A DNA stretch of 64,000 nucleotides from Allosediminivita pacifica (GTDB taxonomy: Bacteria; Pseudomonadota; Alphaproteobacteria; Rhodobacterales; Rhodobacteraceae): contig NZ_QBKN01000011.1 in assembly GCF_003054175.1 (NCBI RefSeq), positions 62,001 to 126,000 on the forward strand, given 5' to 3'. A program made the position numbers and the translations under genes. The notes under the pieces are model-generated. The model had not been told where the DNA came from. It did no database searches and worked only from the letters and a program-made list of their open reading frames with translations. Below are positions 1 to 7,677 of this stretch, in pieces (within the stretch, counting starts at the first letter, position 1; the number at the start of each line of letters is the position of its first letter).

Positions 1-107
1 CTTTCGGGGCGGCCGGCGCGGGTATGGGCCGAGCGGAGCGTGTCCTTGAGGGCGCCTGCCTCCTGCAGGAAGGCGAGAATGCGGTCATGGCGGTGAGGTG
101 TCTGCAT
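1..107 (-). CDS. HD-domain hydrolase, N-terminal fragment (cut by window edge)
   Basis: Only the first 35 codons are inside the window, read leftwards from an ATG at 105-107. The peptide contains ILAFLQEAGALKDTLRS followed by a Gly-Arg-Pro-Glu, a pattern I associate with the N-terminus of YfbR-like HD-domain phosphohydrolases, just before their VAEHSW metal-binding helix. The catalytic HD residues would lie outside the window, so this is family inference from a short stretch. It is divergent from the dctP operon, with a shared upstream region of 286 bases. No strong ribosome binding site precedes the ATG. Confidence 0.55.
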   Translation of the reverse strand, partial: MQTPHRHDRILAFLQEAGALKDTLRSAHTRAGRPE

Positions 108-393
108 TTCGTGAGATTGCGTGAGGTTCTCGGGATTCGCCAATGGCGCAAGTGTGCGGATTTTCGCACCGTTGGCGCAAACACCTGTGCGGTAAGTCGC
201 ACAAGGGCATGCTGCCGACGGCATGTCCGGTTTCAATGTTATATGTAAGCCTCTGTTATAAAATATAAATTTAGATTGGTCACCAATCGGCGACATGTCG
301 CTTGATTGGATTCATCGGTGCCGCTTCTGTGAGCGTTAGATCGGCTCTGGAGGATGAGCCGACCCGACGATCAGAAATCCAAGGGAGGATTCC
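108..393. other. Divergent intergenic region upstream of dctP
   Basis: This 286-base stretch separates the HD-domain gene from dctP. Its middle is AT-rich (around 250-275, including TATAAAAT at 257-264, a possible -10 element) in an otherwise GC-rich sequence. Two palindromes follow at 274-288 and 291-300. A clear ribosome binding site AAGGGAGG precedes the dctP ATG at 394. I see no convincing coding frame of its own; the open frames here lack gene-like composition. Confidence 0.6.
274..300. promoter_or_regulatory. Two adjacent palindromes, candidate operator of the dctPQM operon
   Basis: GATTGGT-C-ACCAATC at 274-288 is a perfect inverted repeat around one base. It is followed at 291-300 by the perfect 10-base palindrome CGACATGTCG. 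They lie about 95 bases upstream of dctP, just after an AT-rich possible promoter. TGGT/ACCA half-sites resemble those of GntR-type regulators, but no regulator gene is adjacent, so the binding protein is unknown. Confidence 0.4.
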
Positions 394-1407
394 ATGAAGA
401 CACTTCTTATGACCGCCGCGACGGCGACCGCTATGACGTTGGGCGCAGGTGCCGCCTTCGCCGATTGCGACGATGGCGAGATGGTCATCAAGTTCAGCCA
501 CGTGACCAATACCGACCGTCACCCCAAGGGCATCGCCGCCTCGCTTCTGCAGGAACGCGTCAACGAGGAGATGGACGGCACCGCCTGCATGGAGGTCTAT
601 CCGAACTCCACGCTCTACAACGATGACCAGGTGCTTGAGGCGATGCTGCAGGGCGACGTGCAGATGGCGGCACCCTCGCTGTCGAAGTTCGAGCAGTTCA
701 CCAAGGTCTTCCGTATCTTCGACCTGCCCTTCATGTTCAACAACATCGAGGCGGTCGACGCCTTCCAGGCCTCGGATGCCGGGCAGGACATGCTCGAGAG
801 CATGGCGCGCCGCGGCCTTCTGGGCCTTGGCTTTTGGCACAACGGCATGAAGCAGATGTCGGCCAACAAACCGCTGATCGAGCCGTCGGATGCCGAGGGG
901 CTGAAGTTCCGCGTGCAGGCGTCGGAAGTGCTCAAGGCGCAGATGTCGGCCATGGGCGCGAGTCCGCAGCCGATGGCCTTTTCCGAGGTCTACGGCGCGC
1001 TGCAGACCGGCGTGGTCGACGGGCAGGAGAACACCTGGTCGAACATCTACGGCCAGAAGTTCTTCGAGGTGCAGGACGGCATCACCGAGACCAACCACGG
1101 GGTTCTGGACTATCTTGTCGTGACCAATGTCGATTGGTGGGACGGCCTGGACGAGGACGTGCGCGACCAGCTGTCGACGATCCTTGCCGAGGTCACCGAG
1201 ACCCGGAACACCGAGAGCTACAACGTGAACCAGGAGGCCAAGCAGGCGATCATCGACGCCGGCGGCACCGTGCGCGAGCTTGACGCGTCGCAGCGCGAAG
1301 CCTGGGTCGAGGCGATGAAGCCGGTCTGGGAGCAGTTCGTCGAGGACGTGGGCCAGGAAAACATCGACGCGGCCCAGGAGATGAACGCGCAGGTTTCGGG
1401 CTCCTGA
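394..1407 (+). CDS. dctP: TRAP transporter periplasmic substrate-binding protein DctP
   Basis: A 337-residue exported solute-binding protein of the DctP family. A signal peptide occupies about residues 1-24 and ends in AAFA before DCDDGEM. The mature protein carries the family signatures IKFSHVTNTD, MEVYPNS, APSLSKF and AFSEVYGALQTGVVDGQEN, and the conserved Arg of the carboxylate-binding site falls in LKFRVQAS. It delivers substrate to the DctQM permease encoded downstream. The similarity to Rhodobacter capsulatus DctP suggests C4-dicarboxylates, but ligand specificity cannot be read from sequence alone. It starts 5 bases after an AAGGGAGG-rich ribosome binding site and is separated from dctQ by a hairpin. 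Confidence 0.88.
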   Translation: MKTLLMTAATATAMTLGAGAAFADCDDGEMVIKFSHVTNTDRHPKGIAASLLQERVNEEMDGTACMEVYPNSTLYNDDQVLEAMLQGDVQMAAPSLSKFEQFTKVFRIFDLPFMFNNIEAVDAFQASDAGQDMLESMARRGLLGLGFWHNGMKQMSANKPLIEPSDAEGLKFRVQASEVLKAQMSAMGASPQPMAFSEVYGALQTGVVDGQENTWSNIYGQKFFEVQDGITETNHGVLDYLVVTNVDWWDGLDEDVRDQLSTILAEVTETRNTESYNVNQEAKQAIIDAGGTVRELDASQREAWVEAMKPVWEQFVEDVGQENIDAAQEMNAQVSGS

Positions 1408-1426
1408 TAAGGGACGTCTGAAAAAC

Positions 1427-1456
1427 CCGGTCCGCCGTCCCCACACGGCGGGCCGG
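1427..1456 (+). promoter_or_regulatory. Strong hairpin between dctP and dctQ
   Basis: CCGGTCCGCCGT at 1427-1438 pairs with ACGGCGGGCCGG at 1445-1456, giving a 12-bp stem with one U-G pair and a 6-base loop. No U-tract follows, so it is not a typical terminator. It sits 20 bases after the dctP stop, where TRAP and ABC operons often carry a stabilising or processing hairpin that lets the binding protein be made in excess over the permease. That role is inferred. Confidence 0.55.
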
Positions 1457-1569
1457 TGTGGTCTTTCACGGGCCCGAGCGGCCCGTCCCTTTCTTCCGTC
1501 ATGTCTCCGAGGCGCCGCGCGATGTGCGGCGACAAGGGGCCGTGCCGGCGGCAGAGGCAGGAGGTCTTC

Positions 1570-2262
1570 ATGTCCCATACCGATCCCCATCATCGAGGTG
1601 GCATGCACCGCTTCGTCGACGAGCTTGAAGAGACCGTCATTGCCGTGATCCTCGGCGCGATGACGATCATCACCTTCATCAACGTTGTGCTGCGCTACGG
1701 TTTCAACACCGGCCTGATCTGGGGGCTCGAGGCGGTCTCGTTCCTCTTTGCCTGGTTGGTGCTCTTCGGGGTGAGCTACGCGGTCAAGAAGACCGCCAAC
1801 CTTGGCGTGGACGCGGTGCTGAACATCGTGCCACGGGGCACGCGGCGGGTGCTGTCGCTGATCGCGGCGGCGGTCTGCGTGGCTTATGCCTTCCTGCTGC
1901 TGAAGGGCGCCTGGGACTACTGGGCCAACTTTGCGAACCTGCCGCAGACCACGGGCCGCTGGTTTCCCACCGGTTTCGAAGAGATGGGCCGTACTTCGTA
2001 CCGTGGCTGGTACGAGGTCGTGGACATTCCCTTCCCCGAGTGGCTCCGCTGGATCCAGCCGGTGATGAACGAGGGCATGGACTACGAAAAGCTGCCACGC
2101 TTCATCCCCTACGTCATCCTGCCGGTCGGCGCACTGATGCTGCTGATCCGCTTCGTGCAGGCCTCCTGGCGCATCTGGCACGGCCGGGACGAGAGCCTGA
2201 TCGTTAGCCACGAGGCCGAAGACGACGTGCGCGACGTCGCGCACATGAACCGCGAGGACTGA
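1570..2262 (+). CDS. dctQ: TRAP transporter small permease DctQ
   Basis: A 230-residue membrane protein, longer than the roughly 170 residues of many small permeases but close to R. capsulatus DctQ. About four membrane segments are visible; a hydrophilic stretch of some 60 residues (about 118-180) separates the third and fourth. It should form the four-helix arm that stabilises the DctM transport domain. The ATG at 1570 is chosen because GGCAGGAGG lies just upstream; the frame is open further upstream but that part lacks membrane-protein character. The last residues are rich in acidic amino acids. Three bases separate it from dctM. Confidence 0.85.
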   Translation: MSHTDPHHRGGMHRFVDELEETVIAVILGAMTIITFINVVLRYGFNTGLIWGLEAVSFLFAWLVLFGVSYAVKKTANLGVDAVLNIVPRGTRRVLSLIAAAVCVAYAFLLLKGAWDYWANFANLPQTTGRWFPTGFEEMGRTSYRGWYEVVDIPFPEWLRWIQPVMNEGMDYEKLPRFIPYVILPVGALMLLIRFVQASWRIWHGRDESLIVSHEAEDDVRDVAHMNRED

Positions 2263-2265
2263 TCC

Positions 2266-3642
2266 ATGGATGTCGTCATTCTCTTTGCCATGGTGATCGG
2301 CCTGATGCTGATCGGCGTGCCGATCGCCGTGTCGCTGGGCTTTTCCTCCATCCTCTTCCTGCTGGTGCTCTCGGATACCTCGCTGAGCTCCATCGCGCAG
2401 AGCTTCTACCAGGCGATGGCGGGGCACTACACGCTGCTGGCCATTCCCTTCTTCATCCTCGCGTCCTCCTTCATGTCGACGGGCGGGGTGGCGCAGCGGA
2501 TCATCCGCTTCTCCATCGCGCTGGTCGGCCACCTGCCGGGCGGGCTTGCCATCGCGGGGGTCTTTGCCTGCATGCTGTTTGCAGCACTCTCGGGATCGTC
2601 GCCCGCCACCGTCGTCGCCATCGGCTCCATCGTGATCGCGGGCATGCGGCAGGTGGGTTATTCGCGCGACTTCGCCGCGGGCGTGATCGCCAACGCGGGC
2701 ACCCTCGGCATCCTGATCCCGCCGTCGATCGTGATGGTGGTCTATGCCTCGGCCACCGATGTTTCGGTCGGGCGGATGTTTCTGGCGGGTGTCATCCCCG
2801 GGATAATGGCGGGCACCATGCTGATGACGACGATCTATGTCATGGCGAGGATGCGCAACCTGCCCAAAGGTGATTGGCTCGGCTGGGGCGAGGTCTTCGA
2901 GTCCGGCGCCGATGCGGTATGGGGTCTTCTGCTGATCGTCATCATCCTCGGCGGCATCTACGGCGGGATCTTCACGCCCACCGAGGCCGCGGCGGTGGCG
3001 GCGGTCTATGCCTTCCTGATCGCCTGCTTCGTCTACCGCGACATGGGTCCGCTCGCAGGCCGTGACGGGGCGCCGAACACGCCGCTCTGGCGCAAGCCGC
3101 AGGCGCTGGTCACGGCCTTCTTCCATCGCGACACGCGAGACACGCTGTTCGAGGCGGGCAAGCTGACCATCACGCTGATGTTCATCATCGCCAACGCGCT
3201 CATCCTCAAGCACGTGCTGACGGACGAGCAGATCCCGCAGCAGATCGCGGGGGCGATGATCAACGCGGGCTTCGGCGCGGTGATGTTCCTGGTGATCGTG
3301 AACGTGATCCTGCTGATCGGCGGCCAGTTCATGGAGCCCTCGGGTCTCATCGTCATCGTGGCGCCGCTGGTCTTTCCAATCGCGATCGAGCTCGGCATCG
3401 ATCCGATCCACCTCGGCATCATCATGGTGGTCAACATGGAGATCGGGATGATCACGCCGCCGGTGGGTCTCAACCTCTTCGTGACCTCGGGCGTCGCGGG
3501 GATGCCGATGATGCGGGTCGTGAAGGCCGCGCTGCCCTTCCTCGCGGTGCTCTTCGTCTTCCTCATCATGGTGACCTACATCCCGGTCCTGTCGACCTGG
3601 CTGCCGACCACCTTCATGGGGCCGGAACTGATCACCAACTGA
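2266..3642 (+). CDS. dctM: TRAP transporter large permease DctM
   Basis: A 458-residue integral membrane protein of the DctM family, with about twelve hydrophobic segments. Typical family stretches are LLAIPFFILAS, AALSGSSPATVVAIG, LGILIPPSIVMVVYA and VNMEIGMITPPVGLNLFV near the C-terminus. It uses the sodium gradient to move substrate received from DctP. A polar loop at about residues 250-300 separates the two homologous halves. It starts 3 bases after dctQ and is the last gene of the operon; a GC-rich hairpin follows at 3649-3668. Confidence 0.9.
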   Translation: MDVVILFAMVIGLMLIGVPIAVSLGFSSILFLLVLSDTSLSSIAQSFYQAMAGHYTLLAIPFFILASSFMSTGGVAQRIIRFSIALVGHLPGGLAIAGVFACMLFAALSGSSPATVVAIGSIVIAGMRQVGYSRDFAAGVIANAGTLGILIPPSIVMVVYASATDVSVGRMFLAGVIPGIMAGTMLMTTIYVMARMRNLPKGDWLGWGEVFESGADAVWGLLLIVIILGGIYGGIFTPTEAAAVAAVYAFLIACFVYRDMGPLAGRDGAPNTPLWRKPQALVTAFFHRDTRDTLFEAGKLTITLMFIIANALILKHVLTDEQIPQQIAGAMINAGFGAVMFLVIVNVILLIGGQFMEPSGLIVIVAPLVFPIAIELGIDPIHLGIIMVVNMEIGMITPPVGLNLFVTSGVAGMPMMRVVKAALPFLAVLFVFLIMVTYIPVLSTWLPTTFMGPELITN

Positions 3643-3648
3643 CGGGCG

Positions 3649-3668
3649 GGGGCGGTTTCGGCCGCCCC
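3649..3668 (+). terminator. Candidate terminator hairpin after dctM
   Basis: GGGGCGG at 3649-3655 pairs with CCGCCCC at 3662-3668 across a 6-base loop, 6 bases after the dctM stop. The U-run is not immediate: CCCGGGCAGGGACATTTTT follows, with its T-run at 3686-3690. It may terminate dctPQM imperfectly. Confidence 0.45.
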
Positions 3669-3687
3669 TGTCCCGGGCAGGGACATT

Positions 3688-3753
3688 TTTGTATCCTAAT
3701 TAATCTAATGGATTAGCTGGTTTGTATCCTAATTAATCTAATGGATTAGCTGG
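3688..3753. repeat. Perfect 33-bp tandem repeat, two copies, AT-rich
   Basis: The unit starts TTTGTATCCTAATTAATC and ends GGATTAGCTGG. Copy one is 3688-3720, copy two 3721-3753, with no mismatch. Each unit contains a small inverted repeat, TAATC-TAATG-GATTA. The unit is far richer in A and T than its surroundings. It lies between the dctM terminator and a convergent gene, so it is not an obvious promoter element of either neighbour. The remaining spacer to 3880 shows no gene. Confidence 0.85.
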
Positions 3754-3880
3754 GCGGTTTAACTCTTTGGAAGGAAATCAGAGTATGTCCTGAAGGGGAG
3801 ACGCGCTTTTCCGTTCGTTCCTCCCCGGCCTTTCCCCGACAGGGGGAGGGAGCTCCCTGCCGGAGTGGCGCGCCCGGATC

Positions 3881-4222
3881 TCAGCGGATGGTCAGGCGCA
3901 GGGTGTAGTTTTCGCCGAGGGTGCGGAAAAGCGCGCTGACGTTGACCTGGTAGGTGCCGGCGCGGGTGATGAAGCTGAAATCCTCCTGGCAGTCCACGAC
4001 CCCGATGACGGCGAAGCAGGTGTTGTCGCTGCCGAAAATCTGCAGGCGCGCGGTCTGGCCGTTGCCTGTGCCGAAGGTGTAGCAGTCGACATCATCCTGG
4101 GTGACGTGGCCCGAGATCTCGCCGGAATAGGCGCCGGGGGCGAAGCGGATCTGCGGGCAGCTCTGGGCCGAGACGGCACTGGCGGCGCAGGCAGCAAGGG
4201 CCGCAAGAAAAAATCGGGTCAT
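3881..4222 (-). CDS. Small secreted protein, PliI/PliG lysozyme-inhibitor-like or PPC-like
   Basis: About 113 residues with a signal peptide (MTRFFLAALAACAASAVSA) and a mature part of about 94 residues holding four cysteines, enough for two disulfides. The pattern IRFAPGAYSGEISGHV, then DVDCYTF, GQTARLQIFG, NTCFAVI, then GTYQVNVSALFRTLGENYTLRLTI matches my memory of periplasmic i-/g-type lysozyme inhibitors (PliI/PliG: FxxGxSSxxxxGxI, GQ, YTLxIxI). It also fits the related beta-sandwich of pre-peptidase C-terminal domains. Function is therefore tentative. An alternative ATG at 4231 adds three residues and has a slightly better purine stretch upstream. It is convergent with dctM. Confidence 0.65.
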   Translation of the reverse strand: MTRFFLAALAACAASAVSAQSCPQIRFAPGAYSGEISGHVTQDDVDCYTFGTGNGQTARLQIFGSDNTCFAVIGVVDCQEDFSFITRAGTYQVNVSALFRTLGENYTLRLTIR

Positions 4223-4305
4223 GGCAGGCATTTTCCGGGAAAAGAACGGGATCAATGCCTGCGAGGGTGACGCGGTCCGAACGGTACGTCAAGTGAGCGC
4301 ACGCT

Positions 4306-4363
4306 GCCGCTTCTTCTTGGTGAAAATATTCCGGGGAGCGCGAGGGGCTGGCCCCTCGCTTCC
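4306..4363. repeat. REP-like dispersed repeat, copy 1
   Basis: GCCGCTTCTTCTTGGTGAAA followed by ATATTCCGGGGAGC and the hairpin GCGAGGGGC-TG-GCCCCTCGC. A second copy with only a few changes stands at 50784-50842. Both lie just beyond a gene end (tpiA here, the thioesterase there). The CCGGGG plus GC hairpin design is common between roseobacter genes. It may also help to terminate transcripts. Confidence 0.75.
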
Positions 4364-4372
4364 ACGGTCGCA

Positions 4373-5116
<744 letters not shown>

Positions 5117-5192
5117 GCGGCTCTCCTCTGCCAATTGTGTCGTTTGTTGCCGCCAATCACATGGACCGGGCGGGGGAAGTCAAGGGCGGGCG

Positions 5193-5516
5193 TCACAGGT
5201 GGGCGAGCGCGCGGCGGGCTAGATCGGAGGCCGCTTCGGGATCGTCCTGCGCCTCGGGCGGAAGCGTCCAGTAGGGCATGGCGGCCTGGGTGCCGTTCTT
5301 GCGCGTGTAGGTCCAGCGGGTGCAGCCCATGGCCTCGAGCGCCTCGGCGAAGGGGCCCGCGCCCTTGATGAGCAGCTCGCCGTCCGACCGGAGGATGGCG
5401 AAGACCGTGCCCTCGCAATACAGCGCCATTCCGCCGAACATGCGGCGTGTGGTGATGTCGCCTGCGTCGGAAAAGAGATCCCTCGCGAAGGCGATCTCCT
5501 CGGGCGTGACGCTCAT
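5193..5516 (-). CDS. TfoX N-terminal domain protein
   Basis: A 107-residue protein with the TfoX-N pattern: ARDLFSDAGDITTRRMFGGMALYCEGTVFAIL, then LLIKGAG and a C-terminal MPYWTLPPEA. TfoX/Sxy regulates competence in Gammaproteobacteria; the stand-alone N-terminal domains of alphaproteobacteria are uncharacterised. Its ATG overlaps the stop of the upstream membrane-protein gene by 4 bases, so the two are translationally coupled. A stand-alone TfoX-C protein is encoded separately at 21455-21697. Confidence 0.85.
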   Translation of the reverse strand: MSVTPEEIAFARDLFSDAGDITTRRMFGGMALYCEGTVFAILRSDGELLIKGAGPFAEALEAMGCTRWTYTRKNGTQAAMPYWTLPPEAQDDPEAASDLARRALAHL

Positions 5517-5806
5517 GGCAGGCGTGCCGCGAGCCGCAGGTGCAGCAGCTGCGCTCCGAGGCAGGCGAGCGTGATCACGAGGGCGGCCGTTCCGGAGGCC
5601 AGCCCCGCGATGAGCGTGGGCAGCACGATCAGTGCCGCGAGGGCCGGGATGAAGGCAAGCGCCACGCCGCGTTTGGCGCGCCAGCCGGCGTGGCCGTCCA
5701 TTCCGATGTTCATGGGGAGCGTTGCGCGGTCTGACAGGTGTTGGTTCGCGCGGAACGCGATAACGCACATGGCGGCGAGCAGGAGAGCCGCCGCCACGGT
5801 GGCCAT
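5513..5806 (-). CDS. Small membrane protein, DUF1648-like
   Basis: A 97-residue protein with three hydrophobic segments (about 1-20, 47-68, 72-92). The loop LPMNIGMDGHAGWRAKRG resembles the LPxHxGxxGxxxxWxxK stretch of DUF1648/SdpI-type membrane proteins, but the match is short. It begins one base after the sufA stop and overlaps the TfoX-N gene by 4 bases, so sufA, this gene and tfoX-N look like one transcription unit. Function unknown. Confidence 0.65.
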   Translation of the reverse strand: MATVAAALLLAAMCVIAFRANQHLSDRATLPMNIGMDGHAGWRAKRGVALAFIPALAALIVLPTLIAGLASGTAALVITLACLGAQLLHLRLAARLP

Positions 5807-5807
5807 G

Positions 5808-6188
5808 TCAGCCCTGTTGCCGTTCGGCCTGCAGTTCCTCGACATCCTTGAAGGTGATCGATTCACCGCAGCCGCAGGCGTCGGCCACGTTGGGATTGCG
5901 GAACCGGAAGCTCGATTCGAGGAGAGAGACCTCGTAGTCGATCTCGGTTCCGAATAGGAACATCTGGGCCATGGGGGCGATCAGCACGCGGGCGCCGTCC
6001 TGTTCCACGACCTCGTCGTTGGGATCGGCCTCGTCCACGTAGTCCATGGTGTATTCCATGCCCGCACAGCCGCCCTTCTTCACGCCGATGCGCAGGCCGT
6101 GGTGGCCCTTGGTCTCCATGAGCTTGCGGATCTGGGTGATGGCGGCGGGGGTCATGGTGACCGCCTGTTTGCCGGGGATGCCGAACAT
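5808..6188 (-). CDS. A-type iron-sulfur cluster carrier (SufA/IscA family)
   Basis: A 126-residue HesB/IscA-family protein. The three cluster-binding cysteines are visible: GVKKGGCAGMEY near residue 40 and ACGCGES near residue 105. A-type carriers accept Fe-S clusters from the SUF scaffold and pass them to apoproteins. Distinguishing SufA, IscA and ErpA is not safe from this sequence alone. It is first in a short leftward operon. sufT, another SUF-linked gene, lies 1.5 kb away on the same strand. Confidence 0.9.
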   Translation of the reverse strand: MFGIPGKQAVTMTPAAITQIRKLMETKGHHGLRIGVKKGGCAGMEYTMDYVDEADPNDEVVEQDGARVLIAPMAQMFLFGTEIDYEVSLLESSFRFRNPNVADACGCGESITFKDVEELQAERQQG

Positions 6189-6218
6189 GGGCGCACCTTC
6201 CTTTCGTTCCCTTAGAAA

Positions 6219-6977
6219 CTAGGGGTTTGCGGCGGCAATCTCAAGGGATGCGGTGAGGGCCGTGACGCACAGGGCAGTGAGGAGCGCCCAGCCGATGGAG
6301 GCGAGCGTGCCGATGATGACGTATTCGGCCACGTGGCGGTCGTCCTTGGTGGCGTTGAAGCGCAGGATGGACTTGGCCGCGATCAGGAAGGCGACGCCCG
6401 ACGGCAGGCCCGCGAGCACCAGCAGGTAGGTGAGCCCGCGTTCAAGCTGTCCGATCATCTTTCCGGCATCCTTCAGGCCGCCCCCGAGGATGCGGCGGCG
6501 GGTCCAGAAGGCATGGTACGGGGCCATGAGCTTGGCCACCGCGTGGCCACCGGCGGTGACGGCGGCGATGAAGCCCGCGAGCCAGAGCATGGCGGTGGTG
6601 AGCGGCGAGGTTTCGGTCAGCGCCGTCCAGAGGCTGTCGGACCAGAGCGTGGGGGTGACGAGGGCGATCGCGGCGATGGTGAGGAGGTGTGCCGCCTGGT
6701 CGATCAGGTAAGGGCGCAGCGTGTCGCCGAAGTGCAGCTTGATGCGGTCGATGGCGGCGTGGGTGACCGTGAGGATCGCGAGGGCGATGGTGCCTTCTTG
6801 GGTGGTCGGCGCGAGCAGCAGCGCGGCGGTAAGCAGAACGAGCCCCGCGTGCAGCGCCAGCGTGGCGGGCCGGGTCTTGCGCTCGATCATCCGGTCCGAC
6901 TGCAGCAGGAAATCGGCGATCACATGGGCGAGCAGGAGGGGGGCTGCGGTCTGGATGACCTCGGGCAGGGCAGGCAT
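6219..6977 (-). CDS. DUF3307 membrane protein (SatE-like)
   Basis: A 252-residue polytopic membrane protein with the DUF3307 N-terminus LLLAHVIADFLLQSDRMIERK, followed by a run of hydrophobic segments and a conserved HAAIDRIKLHF stretch. DUF3307 genes commonly neighbour SatD-family genes, as in streptococcal satDE, and the upstream neighbour here is SatD-like. A GCAGG-N8-CTTGC inverted repeat lies 22 bases before its ATG and resembles two sites in front of the SatD-like gene, suggesting co-regulation. Its biochemical role is unknown. Confidence 0.75.
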   Translation of the reverse strand: MPALPEVIQTAAPLLLAHVIADFLLQSDRMIERKTRPATLALHAGLVLLTAALLLAPTTQEGTIALAILTVTHAAIDRIKLHFGDTLRPYLIDQAAHLLTIAAIALVTPTLWSDSLWTALTETSPLTTAMLWLAGFIAAVTAGGHAVAKLMAPYHAFWTRRRILGGGLKDAGKMIGQLERGLTYLLVLAGLPSGVAFLIAAKSILRFNATKDDRHVAEYVIIGTLASIGWALLTALCVTALTASLEIAAANP

Positions 6978-6998
6978 CAGGGCTTGCCTTTCGCAAAT

Positions 6999-7016
6999 GC
7001 AGGTAAATTCGCTTGC
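6999..7016. promoter_or_regulatory. Inverted repeat GCAGG-N8-CTTGC before the DUF3307 gene
   Basis: GCAGGTAAATTCGCTTGC lies in the 40-base gap between the SatD-like stop and the DUF3307 start. It matches the site at 7655-7672 (GCAAGTTAAAACGCTTGC) in both half-sites with one change and has a similar AT-rich spacer of the same 8-base length. It is a candidate operator. Confidence 0.5.
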
Positions 7017-7017
7017 G

Positions 7018-7623
7018 TCATTCGGCCTCCAGCGCGGTGAGGGCCGCCTCTAGTGCCGGAAAGCCCGCAGCGTGAAGCGCCTGGTCGACGGCTTGGCGGG
7101 AGATGCCCAGCCGGCTGGCGGCGGCGCTGCGGGGGCCGGGATCGGGGGGGAGCATCTCGCAGAGCGCGCGGGCCTGTGCCTGCGTCCAGCCGGCGGCGAT
7201 GCGATCGGCAAGGATCCAGGTGGCGTTCTGTGCGCCGCCGGAGGCGTGGGCCATGTGGATCGGGTCGGAGAGCGTTTCGAGCAGGCGGCCCGAAGCGGTG
7301 AAGGCGGGGCCGTGGGCCTCGTTGGGGTTGTCGAACGCGCTTTTGGGGAGGGCGCCGTCCCCCGTGGCCATGGCGATGCGCGTGGTGCGGTCGCCGTCGA
7401 GGCGGCGCAGGCTGGCCCGGATGAGGAGCGCGGCGCGCAGGCTGTGGCGGGCATCGGTGAGCACCACTTGCCATGCGTCGCCGGCGCGTGGGGCAAAGCC
7501 GGTGGCGCCGGTCCAAGGGGGCATGTCCGAGAGAGCGTCACGGATCGCGCCGAGCGTGGTGTCGATTTCCGTCCCGGTGAGGGCAGACGAGTCGACGATG
7601 TCACCTGTCAGGACTGCGTGCAT
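7018..7623 (-). CDS. SatD-like protein: cyclase-homology-like N-terminus plus C-terminal HTH
   Basis: A 201-residue protein starting MHAVLTGDIVDSSAL, which resembles the GDIVxS opening of class III nucleotidyl cyclase-like domains and of SatD proteins. Near the C-terminus SAAASRLGISRQAVDQALHAAG reads as a helix-turn-helix. An autoregulatory DNA-binding protein is a plausible inference: its start codon lies inside a 30-bp perfect palindrome. The ATG at 7623 is chosen; a TTG six bases upstream is the alternative. The DUF3307 gene follows after 40 bases. No catalytic metal pair of a true cyclase could be confirmed. Confidence 0.65.
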   Translation of the reverse strand: MHAVLTGDIVDSSALTGTEIDTTLGAIRDALSDMPPWTGATGFAPRAGDAWQVVLTDARHSLRAALLIRASLRRLDGDRTTRIAMATGDGALPKSAFDNPNEAHGPAFTASGRLLETLSDPIHMAHASGGAQNATWILADRIAAGWTQAQARALCEMLPPDPGPRSAAASRLGISRQAVDQALHAAGFPALEAALTALEAE

Positions 7624-7649
7624 ATGCAAGTCCTAGGACTTGCATATGC
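7620..7649. promoter_or_regulatory. 30-bp perfect palindrome over the SatD-like start codon
   Basis: GCATATGCAAGTCCT is followed immediately by its exact reverse complement. Its core is GCAAG-N8-CTTGC at 7626-7643. Because the SatD-like ATG (7621-7623) is part of the palindrome, a bound protein would block both transcription and translation initiation. This is a candidate autoregulatory operator. Confidence 0.7.
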
Positions 7650-7654
7650 GAAAA

Positions 7655-7672
7655 GCAAGTTAAAACGCTTGC
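7655..7672. promoter_or_regulatory. Second GCAAG-N8-CTTGC inverted repeat
   Basis: GCAAGTTAAAACGCTTGC stands 29 bases, centre to centre, from the site within the 30-bp palindrome. Half-sites and spacer length are identical. It lies upstream of the SatD-like gene and just beyond the end of the sufT gene (stop at 7678). Confidence 0.6.
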
Positions 7673-7677
7673 ATGTC

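Noticed and set aside
108-393. Sigma-54 promoter upstream of dctP
   Set aside because: TTGGC and TGTGC are present near 170-190, but GG to GC spacing is 13 instead of 10 bases.
280-3411. 1043-codon open frame on the minus strand across dctPQM
   Set aside because: It is antisense to three well-recognised genes; its His/Arg/Asp-rich composition is what the antisense of GC-rich genes gives.
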